Of a stretch of DNA of 64,000 bases, positions 11,791 to 24,661 are shown piece after piece. The notes below the pieces were generated by a model. That model was not told the origin of the DNA and did not search any database. It worked only from the letters and a program-made list of their open reading frames with translations. A program made the position numbers and the translations under genes. The stretch is from Lagopus muta (taxonomy: Eukaryota; Chordata; Aves; Galliformes; Phasianidae). The stretch spans positions 48,627,652-48,691,651 of the forward strand of contig NC_064472.1 of the NCBI RefSeq assembly GCF_023343835.1, in the 5' to 3' direction. Positions within the stretch are counted from its first letter, which is position 1; each line of letters opens with the position of its first letter.

Positions 11791-13692
11791 TTATTCTTTA
11801 TTTCAGCTACTGCATTGTCTCACTCATTATGTGACTCTTATGACAGAATGCAGCAGGTCAAACCAGTTTTGGGGCACTTTAAGAGAGAAGAAAATGTTAA
11901 TGTTACTGCTTCACTAAATACCTGGGTAGTCTACAATGTACAATCTATATATTTCCCAAAGTAAATTACCTTTTATAATTTCTTCTGCAGATGCAATCGT
12001 GTTAGCTAAAAATGATAGCTGGAAGTCCTACTTTTGTTGAAAGGGAAGAAAAAAATATATTAACATGACACATTATTTCATTCTATGCTCTGCATCACAC
12101 CCTGCCTTAAGGTAGTAGGCGACCTTTCAAAATCCCCTTCCATCTCATGCTAGATATTAATTCCTCAGCTGGTAGTGTATAGAAGTAGCAAATTTGTTGT
12201 TTGTTTGAGACGATTTCCACTCAGCTAGACAAAGCTCCTCGAGCTGATAAGCATGGAAAGCCATCTGCCTGAAGATGGCGGTGTTTCATTTGAAAGAAGA
12301 AAACCTGCAGGGGTTGAAAACTTGGATCCTGTTTTATTATTCATTGTACCACAGCACGTAAGTGACAGGCTGTCAATAATTAAAAGGAGGGCAGGAGAGG
12401 AGAGGACACGTTTCACAGCCTTCTCACCCTGCCATAATTTTTCCTTCTCCCTCAGCATGAAGATTCTCTGTGACTGCGTAGTAATAATCTATTTACAGGC
12501 ATTACAGCACCTGAATTCTAGTCTCCAGCAACACTTCTACTAAGAAATCTTTCATTTTTTTCTTCTTTTTTTTATATTTTGTAATCATATGCAAGTTCGG
12601 ATTTACTATGAAGCAACTGTGCTTAAAGTATTGGTGGTTCATTGCTTCCACTTCGCTTTTTTTGTTTGTTTGTTTATTTTTGTTTTTGAGAATACTTTGA
12701 ATTTACAGTGCTAAAAATCATTTTGTATAATGATATGTGTATGAAGCTTTGAAGTGGCTACTACCTTAGGAGAGAATAAATTTGACAAGTTATTCAATAC
12801 TTACTATGGTTTTCTCCAGTAGCTCACAGAATCATTATAGATATCTTCTGGCATTTTTTCCTTGCAAGATTATAAAGTGAAAACCTACTTGTGTAAATAA
12901 ACCAGATCAAATAAAAATAAAAGCTATCTTAATACTTGGACAACACTTATTTTTAAGGTATCTCTACGAATCCTATTTTTTTTATGCAAAAGAGGTTTTT
13001 CATTATCCAAGTGATTTCTTTCACTGGTTTATATGGGTGCATTAATATCTTTTTACTGCTCTGATTGCAGACTCCACAGTACAGAGGTTCAGTGCAAGAC
13101 ATAAGAAAGCATCATGAGTACATGAGCTCATGCCTGGTTACAGAGTCAAAGAATTAGTTTTTGAAGATGTGACCACCTTTTAATATTTATGAGCTGCTTC
13201 CAAACAAGATCTCTGATTTCCAGACTGAGTTATGAGGCTCACATGATCGGACAAAAAGTAAAATTAGGGCTTGCAACCAACAGTGTGAATTCATAGCTCC
13301 TCACCATAACCGGGGGTAAACCTTTGCACCACAAATGTGCTTCTCTAGACCATGAGATTGGTTGTGTATCTCACACGGCAGACTTAGGTAACCTTTCTTG
13401 AAGAGAGGAAGGGCAGAGCACATGGCCTTTCATTTTCTCTGAAAGATTTGACCTCTTCTGCTTCTCACTTACGGTTTCTGTAAGAAGTTCACTTATCTTG
13501 CTTACAGTACTTTTAAGATTACAGACTTCGCATCCATTTGATACACTAATGTGTGCTGATCACATCCTTGCTGTCACAGTCAGATATTCTGTGTCAGGAA
13601 AAGGGCAACAGCTTTTTAGGACTCTGGCAGCTGAAAGAGGATACAAAATGCAACAAAGTAGGAATCAGTCAAGCTTAGGTCGCATTAAAAGA
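11791..13692. other. No gene seen
   Basis: AT-rich DNA with T-rich low complexity at 12550-12690 (TTTG/TTTTTATT-like). No convincing coding sequence or dispersed repeat. A CpG-rich patch begins directly to the right. Confidence 0.45.
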
Positions 13693-13900
13693 ACTCACCT
13701 TGAGACAGCCTTTGAGCACCCACACGCAGCAGCTGCCTGCGGCCAAGACATTGCAGCGACGGCGAGCGCTGCAGGCCCACGGCTGACCACGAGGGACCGC
13801 TCGCTGCCCTCCCTTCCTCCGGGGTGCGCCGGATGCCGTGGGCAAGGCAGTGTGCCCGGCCTCACGAAGTCAGACGTGCAGGCGTGCCACTTAGCTCGGT
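13693..13900 (-). other. Orphan CpG-rich patch, candidate minus-strand first exon
   Basis: The surroundings are CpG-poor, yet about 13725-13900 holds roughly 19 CpG dinucleotides counted by eye. On the minus strand, an ATG at 13751-13749 (purine at -3) opens a frame of 17 codons plus 2 bases without a stop. It runs into AAG/GTGAGT, a consensus splice donor whose GT lies at 13698-13697. This arrangement fits a CpG-island first exon of a minus-strand transcript, coding or not. On the plus strand the same patch ends in TCG/GTAAGA at 13899, a weaker donor. I do not recognise the peptide (starts MSWPQAAAAC). It could also be a chance GC-rich remnant of an unrecognised repeat. Confidence 0.35.
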
Positions 13901-14222
13901 AAGAATTTACCAGTGATCAGAGGCCTGGGTGGACGTATGCAGTCCCTGTAGCTAATTGTCACAGCTCGGAGTTCCTGTAACCAGCGTGAAACAAAGGAAT
14001 GATGGTGGAAGCACAGTGCCTGCAGCTTGTGGTGTTCCAGTCCCCATGACTTGTGCATGTGCATGTTTACCACTGCACTGAGCAGTGGAATCCCTTGGCG
14101 AGTACAGAGAGATGCTCTAATTTTGCTCCCACATATGCGGAAAGAGACAAGAATTGTTACCTGGTATTCCATATGCTGTGGGATTTTTTGTGGGATTTCT
14201 GGTTTGTGTTTGTGATTTTTGG

Positions 14223-14257
<35 letters not shown>

Positions 14258-16440
14258 AAAGGGTCATTTCAAGGACACGTAGAGCAGTATGGTAAATTTT
14301 TTAATGCATGAAAACATGACATTCTAAGTGGTTCCTGATTTTAACTGGGGTCATTATTTCTAATCAAGGGCTGTCAGCAGATTTCACTTCATTGGTTTTG
14401 CATTGGAGAGTGATCTTGGAAAAGGCATGTAATAAAATAAATCACTGCAATTTAAAGTGTTACAGGAGATGGAAGGAATTTTAAAAACTGGGAGGTGTTT
14501 TTGGGGATGGCTCCCAAACAGGATTCATACGTGTTCCTTCAGATCGAAACAAAGAAAGCTCACAGCACATCCCACCCATCCCACCCCCCTTCCTCTTTTG
14601 CATCTCTGAGGAAGATGAGTCAAACACTGGTTTGCAGGCGTGCGCAGGCAGAGAACACACACAACTGTTGTCTAGGTGTGGGAGTAGATGCTGATGCCTT
14701 CTGAGAAAAATCCACTCCAAGAGCCTCTGATTTTTGTTATAGAGACAACTGTGGCAAGCAAGGGAGCATTTTGTCTTGTGAATCCCTGAGATTGTAAGAT
14801 AGCCCACTGTAAGAAGTTTTTATGGTAAATTTTTAAACTATCAACCTCATTCACATCAAAACCTCTTACTTGTCTGGATTCTTCTTCATCCCTCTGTCCG
14901 TCCCTCAAATGTTTCTATTTCTAGCAGCCAAGAAGCAGAATGATTGCAAAACAGCCAACTCCCACTTATTACTCTGTATGTATTACTCTGATCAGTATCT
15001 ATCCATGAGGCTGATTGTATGAACTCATAACCTTGATAGGTGTATAAACAAACAAACAAAAAAAAAGAATTAAATTAAGCATAGATAAAATATTTTTGGA
15101 AAAGATGGTCTTCAGCAGTGTAGCAACATTTTCGGTTGGTGCCAAGTCTCTGCAGTCTCTGTCTTTGAAAAGAAATTGGGGTCTTTGCCAGAATTCATGT
15201 TAACAACTACTGGCAAAATCCTACAGGCAAACTGGCCCTTTATCTGGATGTAGCAGCTGCAGCACCACATTTCAGAGAAACCACATCTCTCAGTAAGTTC
15301 TCGAAATATCATCACCCTGCTTGCATAAGAGCAGCTATGATCAACATCTATACTTGTGCAAATTGCATATCCCTAAAACCAAAGGAATACCTAATAGGCA
15401 AATATGAAGAGATGGTCACCTTGACAGGTTGTATGAATGCTGCTATGTATGTGTTAGGATAGTACACTTTAGTAAGATGGAATGTATTCTTAAAGAGTGG
15501 ATACATATTGAGTGACATGCATGTATCTTCCACCTGTCACCACAGCAAGGCCATGTATTATTAGGCAAACTAGCTTTGCTAGAAAATGAAAGACATTTCT
15601 GGGTGCACAAGGCTCTTTGGGTTCTGTGCTGTCTCACAGCAGAGAGGTGGGAAGGGAACAAAACCAAATGAGTAAGAAAATAAGCTTTGCATGCTTGATG
15701 TGTACATTTAAATTTTTTCTACAGATGTGTTTTTAAAGAGAGGTTGTTTTTTTTTTTTTTCTTTTCAAACCTTGAATGTTCTGCCTGACACTGTGAAACT
15801 ATCCCAGATTCTACATGCAAATTGCACTTAGGTTGCTGAATGCTGAAAAGGCAGTGCAGACTTTCCAGTTTTTATGCACAAGCAAAGTCCAGCTTAGCTA
15901 CATGAGACTGAAGATAATAAGGTCACATCCTGCATTATGTACTGTGACAATTCTGCTGAACTAGGTGTAAGAGGAGTGCAGGAAATGCTGGAGACAGCTG
16001 TGAGAAGCCCTCATCTCCAGTGCTCAATGCAGGACTTTCAAAACTGGCTGCTGCTTTGCTCTCCCTGTGTATTCTGCACAACAATTTCTAGTATACTGGC
16101 ATGAAGGGAGGTCCTGAGCTGTTGACAGACTGTGTCTGGTGAAACAGGACTCTAGTCTGAGAGGAAGCCCATAGTGCTCCAAGGAAGGGAGAAGTGTTGG
16201 GGCCTATCTCCCACCTGTGTACAAATGTGCTGCAAAAGATGTGCTTTGTTTGCTACTTAGATTTTATTTGTCTGAGACTTAAAGTGCAGTTTGCATACTC
16301 ATGATTAAATACACAAGGGCTGCAAAGCTGGGGAGAGAAAATAAAATAAGGCAAGACTTGCTTTCCTTGAATGGAAAACTCAGATTTCAAAAATCTGTCT
16401 TGGACATAAAACCTCTTTAGATGAGGTTCATATTGGGTAA
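13901..16440. other. No gene seen; 29-base poly-T at 14226-14254
   Basis: No supported coding sequence. The uninterrupted run of 29 T (14226-14254) is the longest homopolymer in the window. No processed gene copy is recognisable on either side, and no complement of a polyadenylation signal follows it closely. Shorter T run at 15748-15760. Confidence 0.5.
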
Positions 16441-16600
16441 GAATTTCTTTTCAGAAATACCCTGGAGGCATTTAAAGAAAGGGCAGATGTAGGACTTAAG
16501 AACATGGTTTAGTGGGCAGTGTTGGTGGTGAGTAGCCAGCTGGATTAGATGATCTTAGAGTTCTTTCCCAGCATTAATGACTCTGTGATTCTGTGATTCT
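16441..16600 (+). mobile_element. CR1 LINE 3' end
   Basis: 3' UTR and tail only: CCTGGAGGCATTTAAAGAAA, ACATGGTTTAGTGGGC, GATTAGATGATCTTAGAG, then ACTCTGTGATTCTGTGATTC, ending near 16600. Strongly 5'-truncated. Confidence 0.85.
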
Positions 16601-17374
16601 TCTCAAGATCAAAACCTTCAAAGTACCTAAAGAGAACCTGAAAGCCGTTCTTTCATTATCTGAACATATTGACTATTTTCATCCATATGCAGGAAAACTT
16701 TTCATCCACCTGAACTTGAATGGGTGGAGTCAGCTTTTTATTCAGCCTTCACCTCATAACGCGATCGTTACCATCCACAAAGTATTGTATATTCCTCTTC
16801 TACCAGCACGTGCAGTGTGCGGTATAGTTCACGTGTAGGCTGAATACAATTCAGAGAATTAAGAGAGGTGGCTCCATTTTGAAGCACAAATAAAGGACAG
16901 TGTGGCGTGGCCATGGTGGTTGCAGAAAGCTCAACATCATTATGGAATACTAGTACCGAACACCTGCTTGTCAGCAGTTAAAGAACTTGAGCATATGCTA
17001 CCTAATTTTGTAGAGTGACATGCTCATTCTGCTGAAATTTAATATTTACGCAGCTTCTTTTTAGAAACCTGAAAACTGTCTTGCTGTAAAGCAAGGTTGT
17101 TTAGAAGTAATTGCACAAATTGCTTGTCACATATGATATTCCTTTACTGCTTGAGAAGTAGTCTCTCAGCTGCAGTTAATTTGGGCAGTAGTGCCTAATA
17201 TTCTTTAATTAAAGATCAATATTCCCCATGGATTATCCTATGCCTTATTCTTTGCTTTGTACGACTGTGTAAATTTGAATTGGTTATGATTATGCTTTCA
17301 GGTAAGTATTCAGAATGAAGCTACTTACTCAGATGCTTTGGTCATGATCTTGCTGTTTAGAATAAACTGAACAC
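16601..17374. other. No gene seen
   Basis: Unique sequence between two short CR1 tails of the same orientation. The open frame at 16593-16838 starts in the CR1 tail and has no recognisable domain. Confidence 0.4.
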
Positions 17375-17526
17375 ACCATCCCTGGATGTGTTTTAAAACT
17401 GTTTGGATGTGGTGCTCGGGGACATGATTTAGCAGAGTGTTGTTAGAGTTAGAAAGTATGGTTGTGTTGTGGTTGGACTTGATGACCTTTAAGATCTTCT
17501 CCAACCTGAGTGATTCTATGATTCTA
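17375..17526 (+). mobile_element. CR1 LINE 3' end
   Basis: Short 5'-truncated copy: GGATGTGGTGCTCGGGGACA, ATGATTTAGCAGAG, GGTTGGACTTGATGACC, then GTGATTCTATGATTCT ending near 17526. Its wording (GGTGCTCGGGGACATGATTTAGCAGAG) closely matches the 3' UTR of the 9331-11790 copy, so both may come from the same CR1 subfamily. Confidence 0.88.
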
Positions 17527-19831
17527 AAGGCAATTTTTATTATTATTATCATATATTTAAAGTTGTTCTGTGGTGACTTATACTCCTCCAGAATGATTTG
17601 TGTAGTGGCAAGAGTTTAGAAAGCTAAAAAATACTATTTTAACAGGTACCTCAGATGTACCAAGGGATGGTCATAGATGTTGGGAATCATCACACGAAAT
17701 GAAGCTGTATTAATGGCATGAGATGTAGTTATGTTGAAAGATGTAAGAACGAATGAGGGGCTAGTAGAAACAGCTTGGTGCAGCTGTGGTTTTGGTAGGA
17801 AGACATCTGGAACACAATTAAGATTAAAGGAAATATGCACTTGGCTTGACTTATTTTCAAGTTTCTTACACCGTCTTCAGGTTACTCAGATAATGATTCT
17901 GTAGTGCTGCCATTACTAAGGTGGACGGACTACTAGCTTTTAATAACCACAGTACAGTACAAACCAGGGAGTGACTGCCAAATAATTGGCTGCTACCCTT
18001 TCTCCTGTGCAAATCTGTGCTGGTGAATGGAAAAGGACATCAGTCCTACTCTTCAGTTGCTGAGAAGCAGTAGTAGAGCATGCACATCCATAAGGCATTT
18101 GGAAATAATATTCAATGCTTTTTTTTCCCCCCCCCAAAGGAAGTTTATTTTAAGATTAAAAAAAAAAAATAAATAAAAAAAAATTACTTTCTCTTAGGTT
18201 ATTTTAGAATAACTAAAATCAGAGGCTGCAGATATTTTAGAATAACTTAAATCAGAGGCTTTGATGCGAATGTGAGAGAATAGTGAAATACAACTATTTT
18301 GGTTTGCCGATGCCCTTTTCAGCTGTCAGACAATTTACAGGGACACTATTCCAGGAAGACTTTAAGCTTTGAAACTTGGATCTCTTATCAGTAAAAGCAT
18401 TCTGATGTTTCCATTCAAATCGACTGCTCCAATCAGCTGTTTGCTGATCACTTGATTTGCCTGTTCCTTTGATAACAGGCTTTTCATAATTAATTGTCGT
18501 ACATTTCCACACACATCAATGGGGCACTTTTGGGAACAGTATAGTTGAAATGGAAAATGGATTCCTTAGTAATGGTTACATAATACTTATCTGTTTGGAA
18601 CTTAATTGAAGAGATAAGCCTCCTCTTCTCTTCTGTGTAGTTCACAGTTCTCAAACAGCTTTTCTTAAGGAAGGGCCTTAAAGTCGGCACTGGCAGTCAC
18701 AGCCACCAGTGAAAGGAGGACAGAGGGGTTTTCTGTTGTCTTGGAAAGGAAGTCTTAGCCAAGTGGAATAGCAATGGCTTCAAAAGTGCAGGGAAGGAAA
18801 AAAGGATAATGTGAGCCTTTTCCCTGCTTACTAAGGGCACTGTACTCAGCAAGTGTGTCTTTTATGGGAGACTTCTAAAGATTAATGAATCCAGATTCAT
18901 GTTACCACGAAGAGGGGAAAAAAAAACACCCAAAAACACGTTATCAGTATTCACAGAAGGGGAATATTAGGCAGAGGCAGGATAAGAGCAGGATAAGAGT
19001 CACATAGGAAAGCTGTGGCAGAATTAGAAATAAAATATGAAACGTAACAGTCATTTCCTATGGTCTTACTTACCTTTTTTCCCCCTTAATGGGTGCTGGG
19101 AATGAATTCAGTTCCACATCTTTGTATTAGAAACTCAGACTGAGGAAGTGGGGAAGAAATGTGAAGGAATGTCTTGCTTCCCTGAGCAACAGAATCTCTG
19201 AGACAAATCCTAAAACTCTGTAATGTCTTAAAATGTCTGAAATGATTCAGTATCTTTGGGATTAAGTGTTCTAAAGACTTCATGTTGCAAAATACATTAA
19301 ATAATTTCCAACTTTAAAGATGAAAAGGAAACAGTTTCCAGCTTGAACAGATATGAGTCTACCTATAATTTTAAATTATTTTTTTACATACAACTCAGGA
19401 TCTGTCAGTATGAAAATCTCCAAAATATAAGAAAATTTAGTCTTAATTAGGATATAGATGAAAAATTATAAATCCATCCTCCTTCCTCTACTACACTGCA
19501 TTTGATTTAACAGAATTTTAAAGCTTTTACTTTTTTTTTTTTTTTTTTTTCTCCTTTATCTTCCCCCTTTGACCAGTATTTCCCAGCTTTTGTTTCTCAA
19601 GTAATGTATTGTTTATAGAATCTGAAAATACCACTTGTGGCCGCCAGAGTTACCGATCCTTGCAGCCCATGGTGACAGGAAAGGCCATTAGGATGTTGCC
19701 TTTATCATGTCTGTTTGCTCCACAGCTTCACAGGAACGACTGAAAGTCAGAGGCAACTTACTCAGATGTGGAAAAGTATTTAAAAAAATAATAACTCTAT
19801 CCATGATTTGGGAGGCTAATTGTGATGCTTT
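17527..19831. other. No gene seen; 33-bp tandem duplication at 18201-18260
   Basis: Contains a two-copy direct duplication with a 33-bp period: ATTTTAGAATAACTAAAATC (18201-18220) and ATTTTAGAATAACTTAAATC (18234-18253), each followed by AGAGGCT. A T/C then A-rich low-complexity stretch sits just before it (about 18120-18184). There is a T run at 19531-19550. Otherwise no gene seen. Confidence 0.5.
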
Positions 19832-20300
19832 GAATTTGATTGGGTGCCAAACACCCACCACATCTCTTTTTCTTCCCACCCTCAATAGGACAGGGGGAAG
19901 AAATAAGATGAGAAGCTTGTGAGTTGAGGTAAGGACAGGGAGATCACACACCACTTAATGTCACGAACAAAACTGGGTTGACTTGGGGAAAATTAACTTA
20001 TTGCTAATTAAAAAAAATAGAGTAGGATGGTGAGAAACAAAGACAAGACTAAAAACTCATACACTCTCTTCTTCATCTCAGGCTCAGTTTAAGCCCTTCG
20101 AGACTGATTCCTCTACTTTCTACACTCTGAAAAGTGCAGGGGGGTAGGAAATGTGCATTTTGGTCCATCCTCCTCTCAAGGGCTTGGGGAACTGCTGCTC
20201 TGCACATGGAGTGCCTCCTGCCCTCCTCCTGGGATAGTGACTGCAGCGCCGTGACTGGAGGGCAGGTTTCCAGGCTGAGACAGAGCAGGCAGTGAGAAAA
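19832..20300 (-). mobile_element. ERV-like LTR/leader remnant (minus copy)
   Basis: Old endogenous-retrovirus-like repeat in minus orientation. Its reverse complement aligns with the plus-strand repeat at 48275-49013: the blocks CCCCAAGTCAACCCAGTTTT / CTCCAAGTTGAGTGTGTTTT, then a GTGACATTAAGTGG-like block, then TGATCTCCCTGTCC / CAATCTCCCTGTCT occur in the same order and spacing. On the minus strand, 19849-19832 reads TGGCACCCAATC..., close to the tRNA-Lys-type primer-binding consensus TGGCGCCCGAAC. That hints at a class II (ERVK-like) element with the LTR end next to the primer site. I know this repeat as widespread in birds but cannot name the family safely. No retroviral gene is visible. 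Confidence 0.55.
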
Positions 20301-22378
20301 GGCAGAGTCCTGGGTCCTGGACATCCGTGGCAGCTCAGGAGGCCACAGAGTTTTTTTCCTGAAGGACAACCTGAATTATCCTACCAGAACAGTTGCAAGG
20401 AAGGATCAGCCTATCAGTCCTCTAGATTCAGTCTGCCTCCATTTTCTCCATGCTTCCCAAGACCTTCATTCTGTACTAGTCGGCATTCAAACAAAAGACA
20501 ACTTTAGTCACCCAAAGATAGTCTGTGGCACAAGTGGAATGACACAAAAGATTCGCTGGGCTCCCGTTGTAATTCTAGTTGTACTTTTGTATGTGATATA
20601 CTAGCTGCTTCTGTCATCTTAATTAGTCACAGAGCTTTAAAAAATAAAAAAATAAAAAAATTTGCTTTGCCTAACATGTATTTATTTTTTGTAATCCATT
20701 TCCTGTGTATTTTTTCCATCATTTTGAAGTGATTCTTTTCTGGGGATAGAGATATTGTTATTGAATGTGAGCTAAGAATAATTGAATAGGATGATCTCAT
20801 TTTATTTATAACTTCGTAGATAGAGGTTAACACCATAGGTCAGGGGTTAATGTCAAATTGTTTTCTGCTATGCTGTGTAACTTACATTGAATTACAGTAG
20901 GACCTATACAATGGACAGACAATTATCCCCTCCCAACAATCACATTATGTGCACTCCTAGTATTACAGCTTTTAAAAAGCTAAATGACCAGAAGAAAGTA
21001 GAAGGACAGCCATAACCTGAACCTGAATTCCCAGCTTGAATCTGGACCCCACTGGCCATAAGTGCTTAGTAACAGTCACGGACCTGTGCATTTCTTTTTT
21101 CTTTTCTAGGGTGATGCTACAGTTAGCAGAACAGATTAGACTAATTTATTTCTTGCTGATGTGAAACAGCTTTGACAGTTGGTCCAACTGCATTCTTTTC
21201 CTCCTGCCATGCCGTGTGCGTTCTGATAGCAAGCGAGAGGCTCCAGGAGCAGATCACAAATGATGAAATGGCTGTAAGGGAGTGCTAAGCCAAAGCAGAG
21301 ATTTGCAAGGCACGCTGCTCTTGCATAGGCCTGCCTCTCCTCCAGCTGTGAAAGAAGGGCACAAGGCAATTTCTTTATATGTTTTTTCTTTATATGAAAA
21401 CATGAAGATGCTAAATCTCAACTGCGATTCCCGGAATTAATTTATTCTCAGTATACTCATTCAACACTTTAATCACAATATGAGTGCATCACATTGGATG
21501 CAAACATTTTGCCAGAGGGGGGAAAAAAAAAAAGAGGTCATGGGATTTATCTGTTCATCCACACTGCCATTTATTACAGCCAGAATTCCCCACATTATTC
21601 CAAATGCCAAAGAGAAAACAAACAGAAGCCACTACCCTTTCACCAGCACCGTCTGCATTTTCATCATCTGCATCTTACTGTTGAATGCCTGCTATCAAAA
21701 AGTTGTTCTCAGTGGCTCAGTTACGCTGCCATAGGCATATGATACATATGCTGAGGAACAGTTTACCTAGAAGTGTTTTTGGTTGGGCCTTATGTTGTGC
21801 TGAACAATTCAGAAGAAGGTCAATTTCAGTAGTGTCAAAGATACCAGGGACAGTATACAGATGTTGTATTTCTAATATAACAAACCATAAAGAATTTCTG
21901 GTTTTCATTAGTATTTTTTTTTTCTTTTTCTAATTATAAGGCAGTTCCAAAACATTTTTTTAAGCTTAGTTGTCTTTTTTAAAATATTCAAACTCATGTT
22001 TTGATTACTTGCACTGCATGCTGTGCATACAAATACAATTAAATGATGATTATTTGCACTGAAGCAACCACTGATTTTATCTTTAACTCTACATTTCTGA
22101 ATACATCTGATGGGGTGTTAACACAAGCAGAAGAATTTTGGTGCTTGAAATGAAAAAAGCCTTTACATTTTAAAAATCTGAAACAATTCTGTTATATGCT
22201 GAACACAGATACTTTGGAAGGACCCTCAAAGTTGCAAAGGTCGACATTGAACCATATAAAAAGCCACATATGTGTGTCTGGGACCAAATCCTGATCTCAA
22301 GTGAATAAATTGGAACTGAAAATTTTATTTCTTTTCTCTGAGTTTTTGCATGAAAGAAACCTCAAGGCTCATCCTGAA
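20301..22378. other. No gene seen
   Basis: Unique AT-rich sequence; short A-rich runs at about 20640-20660 and 21522-21533. No supported gene or dispersed repeat. Confidence 0.45.
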
Positions 22379-22820
22379 CGAATCGTGGAATCATGGAATG
22401 GTGGGAGTTGGAAGGGACATTTCATATCATCTAGTTCCAACTCCCCTGCTATAGGCAGGGTCACCTCCCTCTAGCTCAGGTTGCTCAAAGCTCCATCCAG
22501 CCTGGCCTTGAATGCTTCCAAGGAGGGGGCATCCATAGCCTCACTGGAACAGCAACCTGTTCCAGTGTCTCAGCACTCTCACCATAAAGAATTTCTTCCT
22601 AATACCTAATCTAAATCTGCTTTCTTCTGGTTTAAAACCATTTCCCCTTGTCCTGTTACTATCTGCCCATATAAAAGTCCCTCCCCAGCTTTCCTGTAAG
22701 CCCCCTCCAGTTACTGGAAGGTCACTGTAAGATCTCCTCGGAGCCTTCTTTTCTCCAGGCTGAACTGCCTCAGCTCTCTCAACCTGTACTCATAGGGGAG
22801 GTGCTCCAGCCCTCTGATGC
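22379..22820 (-). mobile_element. CR1 LINE 3' fragment
   Basis: Plus strand starts with the antisense tail (GAATCGTGGAATCATGGAAT), then GGTGGGAGTTGGAAGGGACA, ATCATCTAGTTCCAACTCCC, GAATTTCTTCCTAATACC and CTCCAGGCTGAACTGCCTCA, an almost textbook antisense CR1 3' UTR and ORF2 end. Truncated at the 5' end near 22820. It is less diverged than the copies at 2034 and 55733, so it is probably younger. Confidence 0.94.
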
Positions 22821-24661
22821 TCCATTTTAGAGAGGTGAAAATTTGCACCATAAGCCATACCCATAAATTCTATATTCTCTTAAAATTCAGCAAGTGCTTT
22901 GGATACAGTGAGCTCAAGGTTAAAGCTGTATTTATTATGTACGTAAAGCCATACGTATTATGAGACAGTTAGATGAGTCACTGGCAATTTAAAATTGTAA
23001 GAGAACATAAAACGTGCAAGTCTTAGGATGCCACACTATTGAGCCTCATTCCCAGGAGCTAACTGCAGTAGAGGTTATAGTACCCTACAAGTCTGAGAAT
23101 TTTGTGTACTGAGTTGGAGCATCTTGAATCAGGAATGGTTTGAAAAACAAAACAAAACAAAATGACAACACCAAATTAGTAGAAAAGTTTAGGCTATTTG
23201 AGTCATTTTAGAGTAAAAAAGTGTTTGGGGGGAATTTGTGAAACCCTACATTTATTTTCTACCTGCATCTTCTTAAAGTAGTCAAATAAGTGGCAACATT
23301 TTTTAGAAATTTGCAAAGGAACCAATGACAATGAATGCTGAAAGAACTTTTTGTATTTGTTCATTTATAACCACTCTGAAAAAAATACAAGCCCAATACT
23401 TCTGTTCGAGCTATTGTAATATTTTTCACTTTCCTAGTATTTTAAGTCTTAATAGGAAAATGTGCAGTAAGTATTCCTGTTGCAATCAGGATTGTATGGT
23501 TTCAAAGCAACCAGGCGCAGAAGAGTGCAGAACTTCAGCAAGTATGGAATAGTTGATGTTATTCTACAGTGATACTTACTAGTTAAGACCAGCTGAACAA
23601 GGTATAGCATGGCTACTGTGCCCTTGCAGTGCTCTCAGGGATCACCTGCACAGTGACTGCTGGAGCTGGAGTGCAGCTGCAGAACAGCAGAAGGCAGTGG
23701 AGCTCAGCTAGATGTGCCAGTGGCAGCAATACTGCTTCTGCAATACCCATAAAACCCTCTCTCACAGCACACAATGGCAAAGGAGTTCCAACAGACTGTA
23801 TTGTAACATCGATAGTATGTATGTTTTGCCAAGATTGAAAAATGTTTGTATTAAATTTCTCATTAACAGCCATCATGATAAACAGTTAATATAACAGATG
23901 CACTGCAGCTGTCTTTATTAACTTGAGAACAGCAATTAAAATAGCATCTGTACAAAACTAAATATAACGTGTAAGCTCTCTCCTCTAACTACTTAGTAGA
24001 CTAAGAAATGTTTTTAAAATACCCACAAAATATCCATGTTATGCCACCAAGGTTGTACACCCCAAAAAGAAAAATAAATTAAAATTACACAGTTCCCCCC
24101 TTTAAAAAGGAATCAGTCCTTGCATCAGTCAGTTGTCAGGACACACTATTTGCTTGTCTTTCAGTTACTGCTCTTTGGTTTTAAATAGAAACCGACTCTA
24201 AATATGAACCTAAAAAGGAGCCCTCTTCAGATGGAAAATTATTCTGTAGTAGAATAAAACGGGTCATCATGTAGAAGTACATGAGATAGACATTAGCCAA
24301 GGGAAGGCATGGAAAGGTGTGAAAAAGGCATGAAAAGACTAAGAGGATATTACATCTGAAAGATGTGAGGGTTTTATAGATAGGAGATAAAGAGAAAAAT
24401 CTGCAGTCAGGACCAGCAAGCCTCTGATTTCACCAGCCTCTATGCTTAAAGCAAAATATACAGCAAAATATAAAGAAGATGGGATCATTTTGCTGAGCAG
24501 TGAAGCACTCATTTTGTGGATCACAAAACCAGTAATGTAGTTTGCTTGTTGTACAGAGTTGCCCAGCACAGAGCTGCTGTGTATCATCAGCTCACAATGA
24601 TATAATTATTATCTCTCCTCTAGTTTATCAATGCAATAACAAACACATATTGAAAACAGAG
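22821..24661. other. No gene seen
   Basis: Unique DNA. A slightly GC-richer stretch at about 23610-23770 (CTGCTGGAGCTGGAGTGCAG) gives frames on both strands, but none resembles a known family and no splice context decides a strand. Confidence 0.4.

Noticed and set aside
14226..14254. 29-base poly-T as the tail of a minus-strand processed gene copy
   Set aside because: No polyadenylation-signal complement close by, no recognisable gene copy to the right and no flanking duplication seen.
22250..22330. ATAAAAAG followed about 55 bases later by AATAAA, as another LTR
   Set aside because: No TG/CA ends or target duplication found; such pairs occur by chance in AT-rich DNA.
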